A stretch of 9,024 bases of DNA from the NCBI GenBank assembly GCA_017561285.1, contig JAFZDG010000299.1, forward strand, positions 1-9,024, read 5' to 3'. The notes beneath the pieces are model-generated. The model was given only the letters and a program-made list of their open reading frames with translations, had not been told where the DNA came from and ran no database searches. Source of the stretch: Bacteroidaceae bacterium. Lineage in GTDB: Bacteria; Bacteroidota; Bacteroidia; Bacteroidales; Barnesiellaceae_A. Below are positions 1-7,381 of this stretch, piece by piece. A program made the position numbers and the translations under genes. How positions within the stretch are numbered: the stretch's first letter is position 1; each line of letters opens with the position of its first letter.

Positions 1-1271
1 TAGAGGTTGTTGTCGATGAGGCCTTGGATGAAGATGTGGTCGGCTTCTTGCAAGATGCGTACCTTCTCGGGTGTGATGTCGCCCAAGATGCGCACTGCCA
101 AACCGGGACCGGGGAAGGGGTGACGGCCGATCAGACGTTCGCTGATGCCCAACTCACGACCTACGCGGCGTACCTCGTCTTTGAACAACAAGCGCAAAGG
201 CTCAACGAGCTTGAGGTTCATACGCTCGGGGAGTCCGCCCACGTTGTGGTGGCTCTTGATAACCATACCGGTGATAGAGAGTGACTCGATAACATCGGGG
301 TAGATGGAACCTTGTCCCAACCATTTGATGTCTTTGAGTTTCTTGGCCTCTTGGTCAAATACCTCGATGAAGCCGGCACCGATGATTTTACGCTTACGCT
401 CGGGCTCGGTAACACCGGCCAGACGCTCGTAGAAGTATTGCTTGGCATCTATACCTATCACGTTCAAGCCCATATCTTTGTAGCTGTCGAGAACGCCTTC
501 AAACTCGTTCTTGCGCAACAGACCGTTGTCAACAAAGATACAAGTGAGGTTGCTGCCAATGGCGCGATTGAGTAATACGGCTGCTACGGTCGAGTCAACA
601 CCACCCGAAAGTCCAAGTACAACTTTATCATCGCCCAATTGAGCTCTCAATGCCTCAACTGTGTGCTCGATGTAAGAGGCCGGAGTCCAGTCTTGCTTGC
701 AACCACAAATGTCGCGAACGAAGTTGGTGAGCAATTGAGTGCCGTCTTCGCTGTGATATACCTCGGGGTGGAATTGAACAGCCCAAGTCTTTTCGCCCTC
801 TATGCGGTATGCTGCCGAACGCACTTCGTGTGTGCTGGCAATGAGGGTAAAGCCCTGAGGAATTTCGGTAATAGAGTCACCATGTGACATCCATACTTGC
901 GAGTTCTCGCGTACACCGCGCATGAGCAAGTCGTTTTCGTCGTGCCAAGCCAGGTTTGCACGACCATACTCACGAGTTTCGCTACGCTCTACCTTGCCAC
1001 CCGATGTGTGTGCAATATATTGCGCACCGTAGCATACACCCAAAATGGGGTATTTGCCTCTGAGTTGCGACAAGTCAATTTGCAAAGCATTGGGATCATT
1101 AACCGAGTAGGGGCTACCCGATAAAATCACACCTTTGATACCCTCTTCGTTTCCAAAAGGAAACTTGTTGTAGGGTAACAATTCGCAATAAGTGTTCAAC
1201 TCACGCAAGCGGCGTGCAATGAGTTGGGTGTATTGCGAACCAAAGTCGAGAATAATAATTTTTTCTTGCAT
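1..1271 (-). CDS. guaA: GMP synthase (glutamine-hydrolysing), 3' end cut by the window edge
   Basis: GMP synthase converts XMP to GMP using ATP and glutamine, the last step of de novo guanine nucleotide synthesis in the cytosol. 423 complete codons are visible, starting [20 protein letters not shown] at the ATG on 1271-1269. The class I glutamine amidotransferase domain comes first, with the nucleophile Cys80 in GVCYGAQ and the His168/Glu170 pair in FHPEV. The ATP pyrophosphatase domain follows, with the P-loop LGLSGGVDS at about residues 219-227. Later family motifs include [22 protein letters not shown] and [16 protein letters not shown]. The family is usually a little over 500 residues, so roughly 85-90 residues of the C-terminal dimerisation domain lie beyond the left edge. 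It is the last visible gene of the minus-strand run, 53 bp after the antiporter stop. That gap is AT-rich and shows neither a clear TAnnTTTG promoter nor a terminator stem, so read-through from upstream is likely. Identification is very secure. Confidence 0.97.
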   Translation of the reverse strand, partial: MQEKIIILDFGSQYTQLIARRLRELNTYCELLPYNKFPFGNEEGIKGVILSGSPYSVNDPNALQIDLSQLRGKYPILGVCYGAQYIAHTSGGKVERSETREYGRANLAWHDENDLLMRGVRENSQVWMSHGDSITEIPQGFTLIASTHEVRSAAYRIEGEKTWAVQFHPEVYHSEDGTQLLTNFVRDICGCKQDWTPASYIEHTVEALRAQLGDDKVVLGLSGGVDSTVAAVLLNRAIGSNLTCIFVDNGLLRKNEFEGVLDSYKDMGLNVIGIDAKQYFYERLAGVTEPERKRKIIGAGFIEVFDQEAKKLKDIKWLGQGSIYPDVIESLSITGMVIKSHHNVGGLPERMNLKLVEPLRLLFKDEVRRVGRELGISERLIGRHPFPGPGLAVRILGDITPEKVRILQEADHIFIQGLIDNNL

Positions 1272-1324
1272 CGTTTTTTGATGTTTTTATTTGGTAATAA
1301 TTTGTTCGTTCTATTGGTTATGTA

Positions 1325-3544
1325 CTATTTGCCCGCAGCTACCTCTTTGATGGCTTTCATCGTGTCGGGTTCGGCTGCTATCCATAGTATGTCGTTAGCT
1401 TCTATCTTGATTGTACCATCGGGCTGCAAGAATGAATCGGTTCCGCGTTCTATACCCACCAACAGGCATTGATAATTGTTGCGTAGTCCGAGGTCGGCTG
1501 TTGACTTGCCTACCCATTCCGAATGGGCACCTACTATAACGTAAGAGTAGCTTACCTCTTCGCTTGTTCCGTCAGCAATCTCATCGCCACACTCTACCAC
1601 AGGCAAGAAACGTGCTATCTGTTCATCGGTACCAATCACTCTGATAACATCGCCGGGGAAGAGTCGTACTTCGCTACCGGGTATATTGATGCGGCGTGTG
1701 CCACGTGTGATGCTTACGATGTTTAATCCATAGTTTTTGCGCAAGTTTGAGTCGGACAAGCGCACACCGGCCAACTCACTATCTTCGTGCATCGTCATAC
1801 GAGCAATGTGCAAGTCGTGTATAAGGTCGATACCCTTTTTGCTACGTTCGCGTTGGTTGAGGTTGTCGAGAAAACCTTTTTCCAGTCGGGTAAACTGTCG
1901 TTGTATATCCTTTGAGAAGGTCTTCATCAATAGCAAGAATATAACAGCACCTATTGTCATACCCACGTATGAATATACGGTATGCAAGAAGCCCAACACA
2001 AAGGCAAAGGCTATAACATAGCGTAGAGTGATGAGTATCATAATAGGTACTTGGTTGCTACGACCATCGCTCCACAAGGTGCGTAACACATCGTTGTTGG
2101 TGCGGCGCATTGTGATAGCCCACAAGAACGGTGACATAGCCAGCAAAGTAATAATGGTGGCCATCAATTCGCCCATAGTGCCTGGTATCCACTTCTCGAA
2201 TAGGGGGAATAGCCATATACGTGAAGCTACGATAATGGCTATGATAAGGATTCCGAAGAGGGTAATCTTACCAACATAATTAATGAGTATTTTTTTCCAC
2301 ACACCCTTGCCATCTTCGATGATGGTGTTACTTTGTGAATATTGGTCAAGGCGGCTTTTGATGCGTTCGGGTAGGTGCTTTTCAAGTTTGCTGAAGAACG
2401 GGTTGGCCAACTTAATCATATAGGGTGTGGTAAATGTTGTTACCACCGATACGGCAACGACAATGGGGTAGAGGGTGGGGTTCATAACACCCAATGAGAT
2501 ACCTAAGGTGGCAATGATGAAAGAGAACTCACCGATTTGCGATAGGCTGAATCCCGATTGTATAGCAGTGCGCAGAGGTTGTCCAGAGAGTATCATACCC
2601 AAAGTCGCCAACATCGACTGACCTATGATAACAATCAATGAGAGGATGATGATAGGTGCTGAGTATTGCACAAGTGTGTCAACATTAACAAGCATACCCA
2701 CCGATATGAAGAAGATGGCACCAAACAAATCTTTGATGGGTTGTATGACGCGTTCAATACGCTCTACCTCATTGGCACTCGATAGGATTGAACCCATAAC
2801 AAATGCTCCCAATGCCGATGAAAATCCGGCATACGTTGCTATTACCACCATACCGAAGCACAAGCCCATCGATACGACAAGCAGGGTTTCATTGTTCAAG
2901 AAACGGCGTACACTGCGCACAAAAGTGGGGATGATGTATGTGCCAATGACAAACCACAGAACGAGGAAGAATATGAGTCGGGCCACGCTATTGAGCAACT
3001 CGCCACCTTCAACGCTACCCGATGCAACCGATGATAGTACAACCAACAAAACTACCGCCAAGAGGTCTTGTACAATGAGTACTCCAAATACCGTTTGGGT
3101 AAACTTCTGTTGCTGCATACCCAAGTCGCCAAAGGCTTTGATAATAATCATTGTAGATGACATAGAGAGCATTGCTCCGAGGAAAATACTATCGAATACC
3201 GTAAAGCCTAAGAACTGTCCTGCCATATAACCTATGGCTATCATACCCAGGGCGATGGTTAATGCCGTAGTAAAGGCTGTTGCTCCTACGTTAAGGAGTT
3301 TCTTGAAATTAAACTCCAAACCCAGCGTAAACAACAACACAATAATACCTATCTGTGCCCATATATCAATATTTTCGGGGTCGGCTATAGAGGGGAGATA
3401 GTGGAAGTTGGGGCCGGCCAAAAATCCGGCAACAATATATCCCAAAACAACAGGTTGGCGTAGTCTCTTGAACACTAAGGTTACAATGCCGGCCAAGATA
3501 AGGATGAGTGCCAGGTCTACTATGAGGGGTTGAAGGCTGTCCAT
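1325..3544 (-). CDS. KefB-type (CPA2) cation:proton antiporter with two C-terminal RCK_C domains
   Basis: This 739-residue inner-membrane protein probably exchanges a monovalent cation (K+ or Na+) for protons. Residues about 8-385 form the Na+/H+ exchanger domain of the CPA2/KefB family. Visible family marks are LFTLGLEFN (71-79), SMSSTMIII (127-135), the transport-site motif VQD with Asp160, and GFSLSQIGEFSFI (331-343). A second membrane region follows at about 420-545, with segments near 425-440, 457-477, 500-520 and 525-542. The cytosolic tail holds two RCK_C/TrkA-C modules at about 583-650 and 667-737, each with an acidic GDVIRVIG or ANDILWIA-type strand. No Rossmann RCK_N domain with a GxGxxG nucleotide motif is present between membrane and tail, unlike KefB and KefC themselves. 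The start lies only 5 bp after the mgtC-like stop, so the two are probably translated from one message. Family assignment is firm; the transported ion is inferred. Confidence 0.9.
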   Translation of the reverse strand: MDSLQPLIVDLALILILAGIVTLVFKRLRQPVVLGYIVAGFLAGPNFHYLPSIADPENIDIWAQIGIIVLLFTLGLEFNFKKLLNVGATAFTTALTIALGMIAIGYMAGQFLGFTVFDSIFLGAMLSMSSTMIIIKAFGDLGMQQQKFTQTVFGVLIVQDLLAVVLLVVLSSVASGSVEGGELLNSVARLIFFLVLWFVIGTYIIPTFVRSVRRFLNNETLLVVSMGLCFGMVVIATYAGFSSALGAFVMGSILSSANEVERIERVIQPIKDLFGAIFFISVGMLVNVDTLVQYSAPIIILSLIVIIGQSMLATLGMILSGQPLRTAIQSGFSLSQIGEFSFIIATLGISLGVMNPTLYPIVVAVSVVTTFTTPYMIKLANPFFSKLEKHLPERIKSRLDQYSQSNTIIEDGKGVWKKILINYVGKITLFGILIIAIIVASRIWLFPLFEKWIPGTMGELMATIITLLAMSPFLWAITMRRTNNDVLRTLWSDGRSNQVPIMILITLRYVIAFAFVLGFLHTVYSYVGMTIGAVIFLLLMKTFSKDIQRQFTRLEKGFLDNLNQRERSKKGIDLIHDLHIARMTMHEDSELAGVRLSDSNLRKNYGLNIVSITRGTRRINIPGSEVRLFPGDVIRVIGTDEQIARFLPVVECGDEIADGTSEEVSYSYVIVGAHSEWVGKSTADLGLRNNYQCLLVGIERGTDSFLQPDGTIKIEANDILWIAAEPDTMKAIKEVAAGK

Positions 3545-3549
3545 AAGAT

Positions 3550-4272
3550 TTAAATTTCGTTCTGGAGTGATATGTTATTGGTAGGATGTATCTTTTGTAT
3601 AGCTGCAAACAACTGAAGCATATCGGTATTTTCGCGCATTTGTATCACGAAGTTCATACGGGTAGTGGGCTTGTTATAATCTACATCAATATAACATTCG
3701 TGTAATTTTATCGAATGTTTTTCAAATGTATTTCGGTATGGCTCTATCGATTGGACTACGAGTGGCACTTCTACCGATACGATATGGCTTTCCCATTCAA
3801 GATGGAGGCGATTTTCGATGTTGTTGATTACAACCAACGTTACAAGTATGAGCAACATGGCTATGAATGCAACAACATAGAGTCCAATGCCCACTGCCAA
3901 GCCCAATCCGGCCGATACCCATATGCCTGCTGCTGTTGTGAGGCCGCGTACCGATGCTTTGGTTTGTATGATTGCGCCGGCTCCCAAGAAACCTATACCG
4001 CTTATTACTTGTGCTGCGATACGAGCCGGATCGCCGCCATTTTCGAGGTGACTGAAAAATTGTGGTATGGCATTGGAAACGAGCATTGCCAATGTAGCTC
4101 CCATAGAGATGAGGGCAAAGGTGCGTGAGCCGGCTATTTGTCCTTTGCGCTTGCGCTCATAGCCGATAGCACCTCCCAATAATGCACTTACAACCAACTT
4201 GCATATGGCACTGCCGGTTGTTACATCGGTAGTGGTCATTGCTGTGTTGAATTGTTCGAAGAGTGATAGCAT
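3550..4272 (-). CDS. MgtC/SapB family membrane protein
   Basis: This 240-residue membrane protein belongs to the MgtC/SapB family, whose characterised members act in magnesium-limited growth, inhibition of the F-ATPase and virulence, although many homologues have no proven role. The family core is intact: LLGGAIGYERKRKGQIAGSR (31-50), TFALISMGATLAMLVS (51-66), the signature RIAAQVISGIGFLGAGAII (84-102) and VRGLTTAAGIWVSAGLGLA (108-126). About five transmembrane segments are predicted by eye, ending near residue 152. The last 85 or so residues are hydrophilic and look like the ACT-like cytosolic domain found in longer MgtC proteins. An in-frame ATG at codon 12 is a possible alternative start. 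The gene sits between a DUF4293 gene (29 bp upstream) and an antiporter (5 bp downstream), suggesting a shared role in ion or membrane-potential homeostasis. I leave the symbol blank because function as MgtC proper is unproven. Confidence 0.92.
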   Translation of the reverse strand: MLSLFEQFNTAMTTTDVTTGSAICKLVVSALLGGAIGYERKRKGQIAGSRTFALISMGATLAMLVSNAIPQFFSHLENGGDPARIAAQVISGIGFLGAGAIIQTKASVRGLTTAAGIWVSAGLGLAVGIGLYVVAFIAMLLILVTLVVINNIENRLHLEWESHIVSVEVPLVVQSIEPYRNTFEKHSIKLHECYIDVDYNKPTTRMNFVIQMRENTDMLQLFAAIQKIHPTNNISLQNEI

Positions 4273-4301
4273 CTTTATGGTGTGGGTTTATTGTTGCTTT
4301 T

Positions 4302-4796
4302 TTAACGATTGCGAGTCCACATACGTTCACTATCGCGTACCATTTGTTCGTCTTTGTTGATGGCACTCATCGCAAGCCAGTTGGTGATGAGAGCACAAAT
4401 GGGGAAGATAACAAACGTTGTGGTCTTGAATGTGGTAGCTTCTAATGTGCCATAGTAGTTATAGGCCAATAATCCCATTACAACGTAGAGGGTGATGTAG
4501 AATAGAATGTTGATCTTGCAAATCAATATCTGTTTCATACGATTTTTGAAAAGGAATATGGCTATAATGCTCATTGCGATAATCAGAGCCGAAATGATGG
4601 CTATGATGAAATTTTGTGTCGAGGCAATAAATGCTGTTTGAGGAATTATTTCGGCCGGCTCAATCAATTCAAATCCCATACTGCCCATTTGAAAAGTTCC
4701 GTTGGGAGTGATAAAGTTGACAATAGGCGAAAATGTAAAGATGGCCATAAAGATAATGGCGCAGAGCAAGTAGAGCGATTGTATGCGTTGTATCAT
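4302..4796 (-). CDS. DUF4293 family four-helix membrane protein
   Basis: This small protein (164 residues) matches the DUF4293 family as I know it from Bacteroidetes. It opens with MIQRIQSLYLL and closes with a charged tail, AINKDEQMVRDSERMWTRNR, which resembles the family's usual KDE-V-S-D-R ending. Four hydrophobic segments are visible at about residues 8-28, 62-84, 90-113 and 126-146, with an extracytoplasmic-looking loop (29-61) containing the PNGTFQMGSMGFELIEP stretch. The function of the family is unknown. Here it lies 12 bp downstream of the pseudouridine synthase and 29 bp upstream of the MgtC-like gene, so it is probably co-transcribed with both. The family call is by pattern recognition rather than a profile search. 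Confidence 0.8.
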   Translation of the reverse strand: MIQRIQSLYLLCAIIFMAIFTFSPIVNFITPNGTFQMGSMGFELIEPAEIIPQTAFIASTQNFIIAIISALIIAMSIIAIFLFKNRMKQILICKINILFYITLYVVMGLLAYNYYGTLEATTFKTTTFVIFPICALITNWLAMSAINKDEQMVRDSERMWTRNR

Positions 4797-4808
4797 AGTG
4801 TTTGATGT

Positions 4809-5723
4809 TTATTTTTCTTTTACAATATATTCAAATTTCTCGGGAAGGTTCGACTCGAAATGGAGCATTTGACCGGTGATGGGGTGCTTGAAACGTAGCG
4901 ATGCTGCATGCAGGGCTACTCGACCTATCGGATTGCACTCCGAGCCATACTTGCGGTCGCCAATGATGGGATGGCCGAGGTCGTGCATATGTACACGTAT
5001 TTGGTTTTTTCGGCCGGTCTCGAGTTGCACCTCAAGGAGCGAGAAGCGACCATTGCCGGCAACTGTTTTGTAGCGTGTAATAGCAAGTTGTCCCTCTTCG
5101 GGGTTTTGAGTTGAATATACTTGCATAGCGGCATTCTCTTTCAGGTATGATTTTACCTCGCCCTCTTGGGGCTCAACACAACCTTCTACCACAGCCATAT
5201 ATTTGCGTTCTATCACAGCATCGTTCCAGTTGCGTTGCAACAGTTCTTGTATGCGTTGTCTTTTGGCAAAGATCATTACACCCGATGTGTCGCGGTCGAG
5301 GCGGTGAACGATAAAGATGTGTCCTTCGGGATCATTGGTCTTTACATAGTCGCTAACAATGCGATATGCTGTTTCGGTCTTTTCGTTTTTGGTAGCCATA
5401 GAGAGTAGGCCATAGCCCTTGTCAACAACAATGAGAAACTCGTCCTCGAAGATGATGCGTAAACGGCGGTGACGGAATATCTTGTAGCCTGTGGTAAAGT
5501 TGATGGTAACTCGGTCGCCACGATGCAAGGGGGCATTGAATTGCGAAGTAGGCATATCGTTTATGGCTACTTGTCGGTGCGAGAGGTACGATTTGATTGT
5601 TGTGCGCGATTTGTCCTTGAGTGTAGCCAAAAGGAAGTCGAGCAGGATGCCATCACTCTCCACACGATAGGTGTGCTCTTTGACCTGACGGCGGGTGTTA
5701 TTGTGCTTTTGGGGTTGTCTCAT
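4809..5723 (-). CDS. RluA-family RNA pseudouridine synthase
   Basis: This 304-residue cytosolic enzyme isomerises specific uridines to pseudouridine in RNA, most likely 23S rRNA or tRNA. The N-terminus carries an S4-like RNA-binding domain (about residues 24-75: LLDFLLATL, then HRQVAINDMP and LHRGDRVTI). The catalytic domain has the family motif HRLDRDTSGVMIFAK (140-154) with the catalytic Asp143. It also has ERKYMAVVEG (172-181), ETGRKNQIRVHM (235-246) and GHPIIGDRKYG (250-260). The length is typical for the RluD/RluC-like group, but which uridine is modified cannot be told from sequence. The ATG at 5723-5721 is preceded by a good Bacteroidetes-type promoter that would give a leader of roughly 15-20 nt. 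It is the first gene of the minus-strand run. Several paralogues normally occur per genome, so no symbol is given. Confidence 0.95.
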   Translation of the reverse strand: MRQPQKHNNTRRQVKEHTYRVESDGILLDFLLATLKDKSRTTIKSYLSHRQVAINDMPTSQFNAPLHRGDRVTINFTTGYKIFRHRRLRIIFEDEFLIVVDKGYGLLSMATKNEKTETAYRIVSDYVKTNDPEGHIFIVHRLDRDTSGVMIFAKRQRIQELLQRNWNDAVIERKYMAVVEGCVEPQEGEVKSYLKENAAMQVYSTQNPEEGQLAITRYKTVAGNGRFSLLEVQLETGRKNQIRVHMHDLGHPIIGDRKYGSECNPIGRVALHAASLRFKHPITGQMLHFESNLPEKFEYIVKEK

Positions 5724-5745
5724 ATTTATATATATTTATAATCTG

Positions 5746-5777
5746 CAAAGATACATTTTTAACACTCAATCTGCAAG
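5746..5777 (-). promoter_or_regulatory. Bacteroidetes-type promoter for the pseudouridine synthase run
   Basis: On the minus strand the -7 box reads TATCTTTG (5753 to 5746), a perfect TAnnTTTG. A -33-like CTTG (5777 to 5774) matches three of four bases of TTTG, with a 20-nt spacer. Transcription would begin near 5739-5742, about 16-19 nt upstream of the start codon at 5723. This architecture is that of the main sigma factor of Bacteroidetes. It is the only strong promoter I found for the five minus-strand genes. Confidence 0.7.
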
Positions 5778-5866
5778 ATGTTGGCCAAAAAAGATTGCCC
5801 GTTTGTGGGTTGTGGCACCAATTAATTATATTTTGAGGTTGAGTGACAATATTTTTCTCTTTTTTA

Positions 5867-5897
5867 TTCGTATATACAGCGAAAAAAACTATCTTTG
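5867..5897 (+). promoter_or_regulatory. Bacteroidetes-type promoter for the hydrogenase operon
   Basis: The -7 box is TATCTTTG (5890-5897), identical to the one used in the opposite direction. The -33-like element is TTCG (5867-5870), three of four bases of TTTG, with a 19-nt spacer. The predicted start of transcription is near 5901-5904, giving a leader of about 26-29 nt that is A-rich and has no convincing Shine-Dalgarno sequence, as is usual in this phylum. The remaining 5778-5866 stretch between the two promoters is AT-rich. I see no recognisable redox-regulator operator there, such as a Rex or FNR palindrome. Confidence 0.7.
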
Positions 5898-5929
5898 CAA
5901 CTTGAAAGAGAATAACCTTATCTTAAGTT

Positions 5930-7369
5930 ATGGCTATTAAAAACAACGTGATGATTGTCAGACATAAATTGCTGACAAATCTTATTAAACTATGGAATGC
6001 AGGCGAATTGGTAGATAAGATTGACCGTTTGCCTATCGAGTTGAGTCCCCGCAATGCACAAGTTCGCGGCCGTTGCTGTATTCACAAAGAGCGTGCAGTG
6101 TGGAAGTATAAATCACTCCCTCTCTTGGGTTATGATATGACCGATGAGCAAGATGAACTCACTCCGTTGAGTGATTACGCTCGTCGCGCATTGGAACGTG
6201 AGCAAATCAAGGATAATATCATGTGTGTGATTGATGAGGCATGCTCATCTTGCGTTCGCACCAATTATGATATTACCAACTTGTGTCGTGGTTGTGTAGC
6301 TCGTGCTTGTTCGCATGCTTGTCCCAAGAATGCTATCGAGTTTGACCCCTACACCAGCCAAGGTCGCATCAATCACAACGACTGTATCAGTTGCGGTAAA
6401 TGTTTCGAGGCTTGTCCTTATCATGCAATTGTTTACATCCCTGTTCCTTGTGAGGAGGCTTGTCCTGTAGGTGCTATCACCAAAGATGAGTATGGTGTAG
6501 AGCATATCGACGAGAGCAAGTGTATCTATTGTGGTAAGTGTCTCAACAGCTGCCCCTTCGGTGCAATCTTCGAGATTTCGCAAGTATTCGATATCTTGCA
6601 AAGTATTCGTCGTGGTGAGAAAGTGGTTGCTATGGTTGCTCCCGCTATCCTTGCACAATACAACTTACCCGCCGAGCAAGTGTATGGCGCTATCAAGGCT
6701 ATCGGTTTCACCGATGTTATCGAGGTAGCTCAAGGTGCTGAGGTAACTACTCGTTTGGAGAGTGCCGAGTTGAAAGAGCGTCTTCACGAAGGTGCTCCCT
6801 TCATGACAACTTCTTGCTGTCCTGCCTACATCGAAATGGCCGAGAAGCATGCTCCCGACTTGAAGAAATATATCTCAAGCACACGCTCACCCATGTACTA
6901 TACTGCACAAATAGCTCGTGAGCAATATCCCGATGCTAAGCTCGTATTCGTAGGTCCTTGTATCGCTAAGCGCAAAGAGGCACGTCGCGACGACTTGGTA
7001 AACTATGTAATGACATACGAGGAGTTGCACTCGGTATTGGACGGTATGGGTATTGACATTGCCGAGCAAGCAGCATTCGATATTCCCGTTTCTTCAAGCA
7101 AGTTCGCTCATGGTTTCGCTCAAATCAATGGTGTAACTCAAGCTGTGTTGAACGAAATCAATGGTGAGTTTACATTCTCTGCTACTTTGGTTGCTAACCT
7201 TACCAAGAAGAATGTTGCTCTCTTGCGTGCATACGGTAAGTCGGGCAAAGCTCCCGTACAATTTATTGAGGTGATGGCTTGCGAAGGTGGTTGTATCTCA
7301 GGTCCTGCTAACCATGAGATTTATGACAAAGCACGCCAAACTTACAATAAAGAGTTGCAAAAACGATAA
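5930..7369 (+). CDS. hydA: Group B monomeric [FeFe] hydrogenase
   Basis: This 479-residue cytosolic enzyme reversibly reduces protons to H2, normally with electrons from reduced ferredoxin. The catalytic domain has all three H-cluster motifs. TTSCCPAY (293-300) supplies the proton-relay Cys296 and ligand Cys297; VGPCIAKRKE (341-350) supplies Cys344; EVMACEGGCISGP (447-459) supplies Cys451 and Cys455. Group A enzymes have TSCCPGW and a longer GGGQP-type third motif; the variants here, the short C-terminus and the N-terminal GRCCIHKERAVWKYKSLPLL block indicate group B. Ferredoxin-like cysteines lie at 105, 108, 119, 122, 127, 131, 152, 155, 158, 162, 174, 178, 198, 201, 204 and 208. Family resemblance favours the ATG at 5930 over a second in-frame ATG at 5951. 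The gene is first in the operon, 12 bp before hydE. Isoleucine ATA is used once in 38, suggesting strong expression. The hydA symbol is used in its generic sense. Confidence 0.95.
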   Translation: MAIKNNVMIVRHKLLTNLIKLWNAGELVDKIDRLPIELSPRNAQVRGRCCIHKERAVWKYKSLPLLGYDMTDEQDELTPLSDYARRALEREQIKDNIMCVIDEACSSCVRTNYDITNLCRGCVARACSHACPKNAIEFDPYTSQGRINHNDCISCGKCFEACPYHAIVYIPVPCEEACPVGAITKDEYGVEHIDESKCIYCGKCLNSCPFGAIFEISQVFDILQSIRRGEKVVAMVAPAILAQYNLPAEQVYGAIKAIGFTDVIEVAQGAEVTTRLESAELKERLHEGAPFMTTSCCPAYIEMAEKHAPDLKKYISSTRSPMYYTAQIAREQYPDAKLVFVGPCIAKRKEARRDDLVNYVMTYEELHSVLDGMGIDIAEQAAFDIPVSSSKFAHGFAQINGVTQAVLNEINGEFTFSATLVANLTKKNVALLRAYGKSGKAPVQFIEVMACEGGCISGPANHEIYDKARQTYNKELQKR

Positions 7370-7381
7370 AAGCATCTGAAT

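Noticed and set aside
1513..1527. Near-palindrome CCCATTCCGAATGGG.
   Set aside because: It lies in the antiporter coding sequence (encoding SEWVG), has a one-base centre that cannot form a hairpin loop, and shows no link to a promoter.
2625..3230. A 201-codon open frame on the plus strand opposite the antiporter.
   Set aside because: It is antisense to the conserved exchanger domain, has no recognisable motif or promoter, and reads as a shadow of the membrane-protein codons.
5778..5825. A 15-codon open frame in the divergent intergenic region (MLAKKDCPFVGCGTN).
   Set aside because: It is too short to judge, starts far upstream of the predicted plus-strand transcription start, and has no sign of conservation visible from one sequence.
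5763..5845. Inverted 7-bp pair CACTCAA (5763-5769) and TTGAGTG (5839-5845) in the divergent intergenic region, a possible regulator site.
   Set aside because: Seven bases over about 80 bp is within chance for AT-rich DNA, and the two copies sit differently relative to their promoters (inside the spacer versus upstream of -33).
6245..6658. A 137-codon open frame on the minus strand inside hydA.
   Set aside because: It is antisense to the conserved ferredoxin and H-cluster region, has a Thr-rich low-information composition with no recognisable domain, and is explained by the biased codon use of hydA.
7370..7381. A possible terminator or promoter between hydA and hydE.
   Set aside because: The gap is only 12 bp, with no stem, T-run or TAnnTTTG box; the only strong hairpin nearby is inside hydE.
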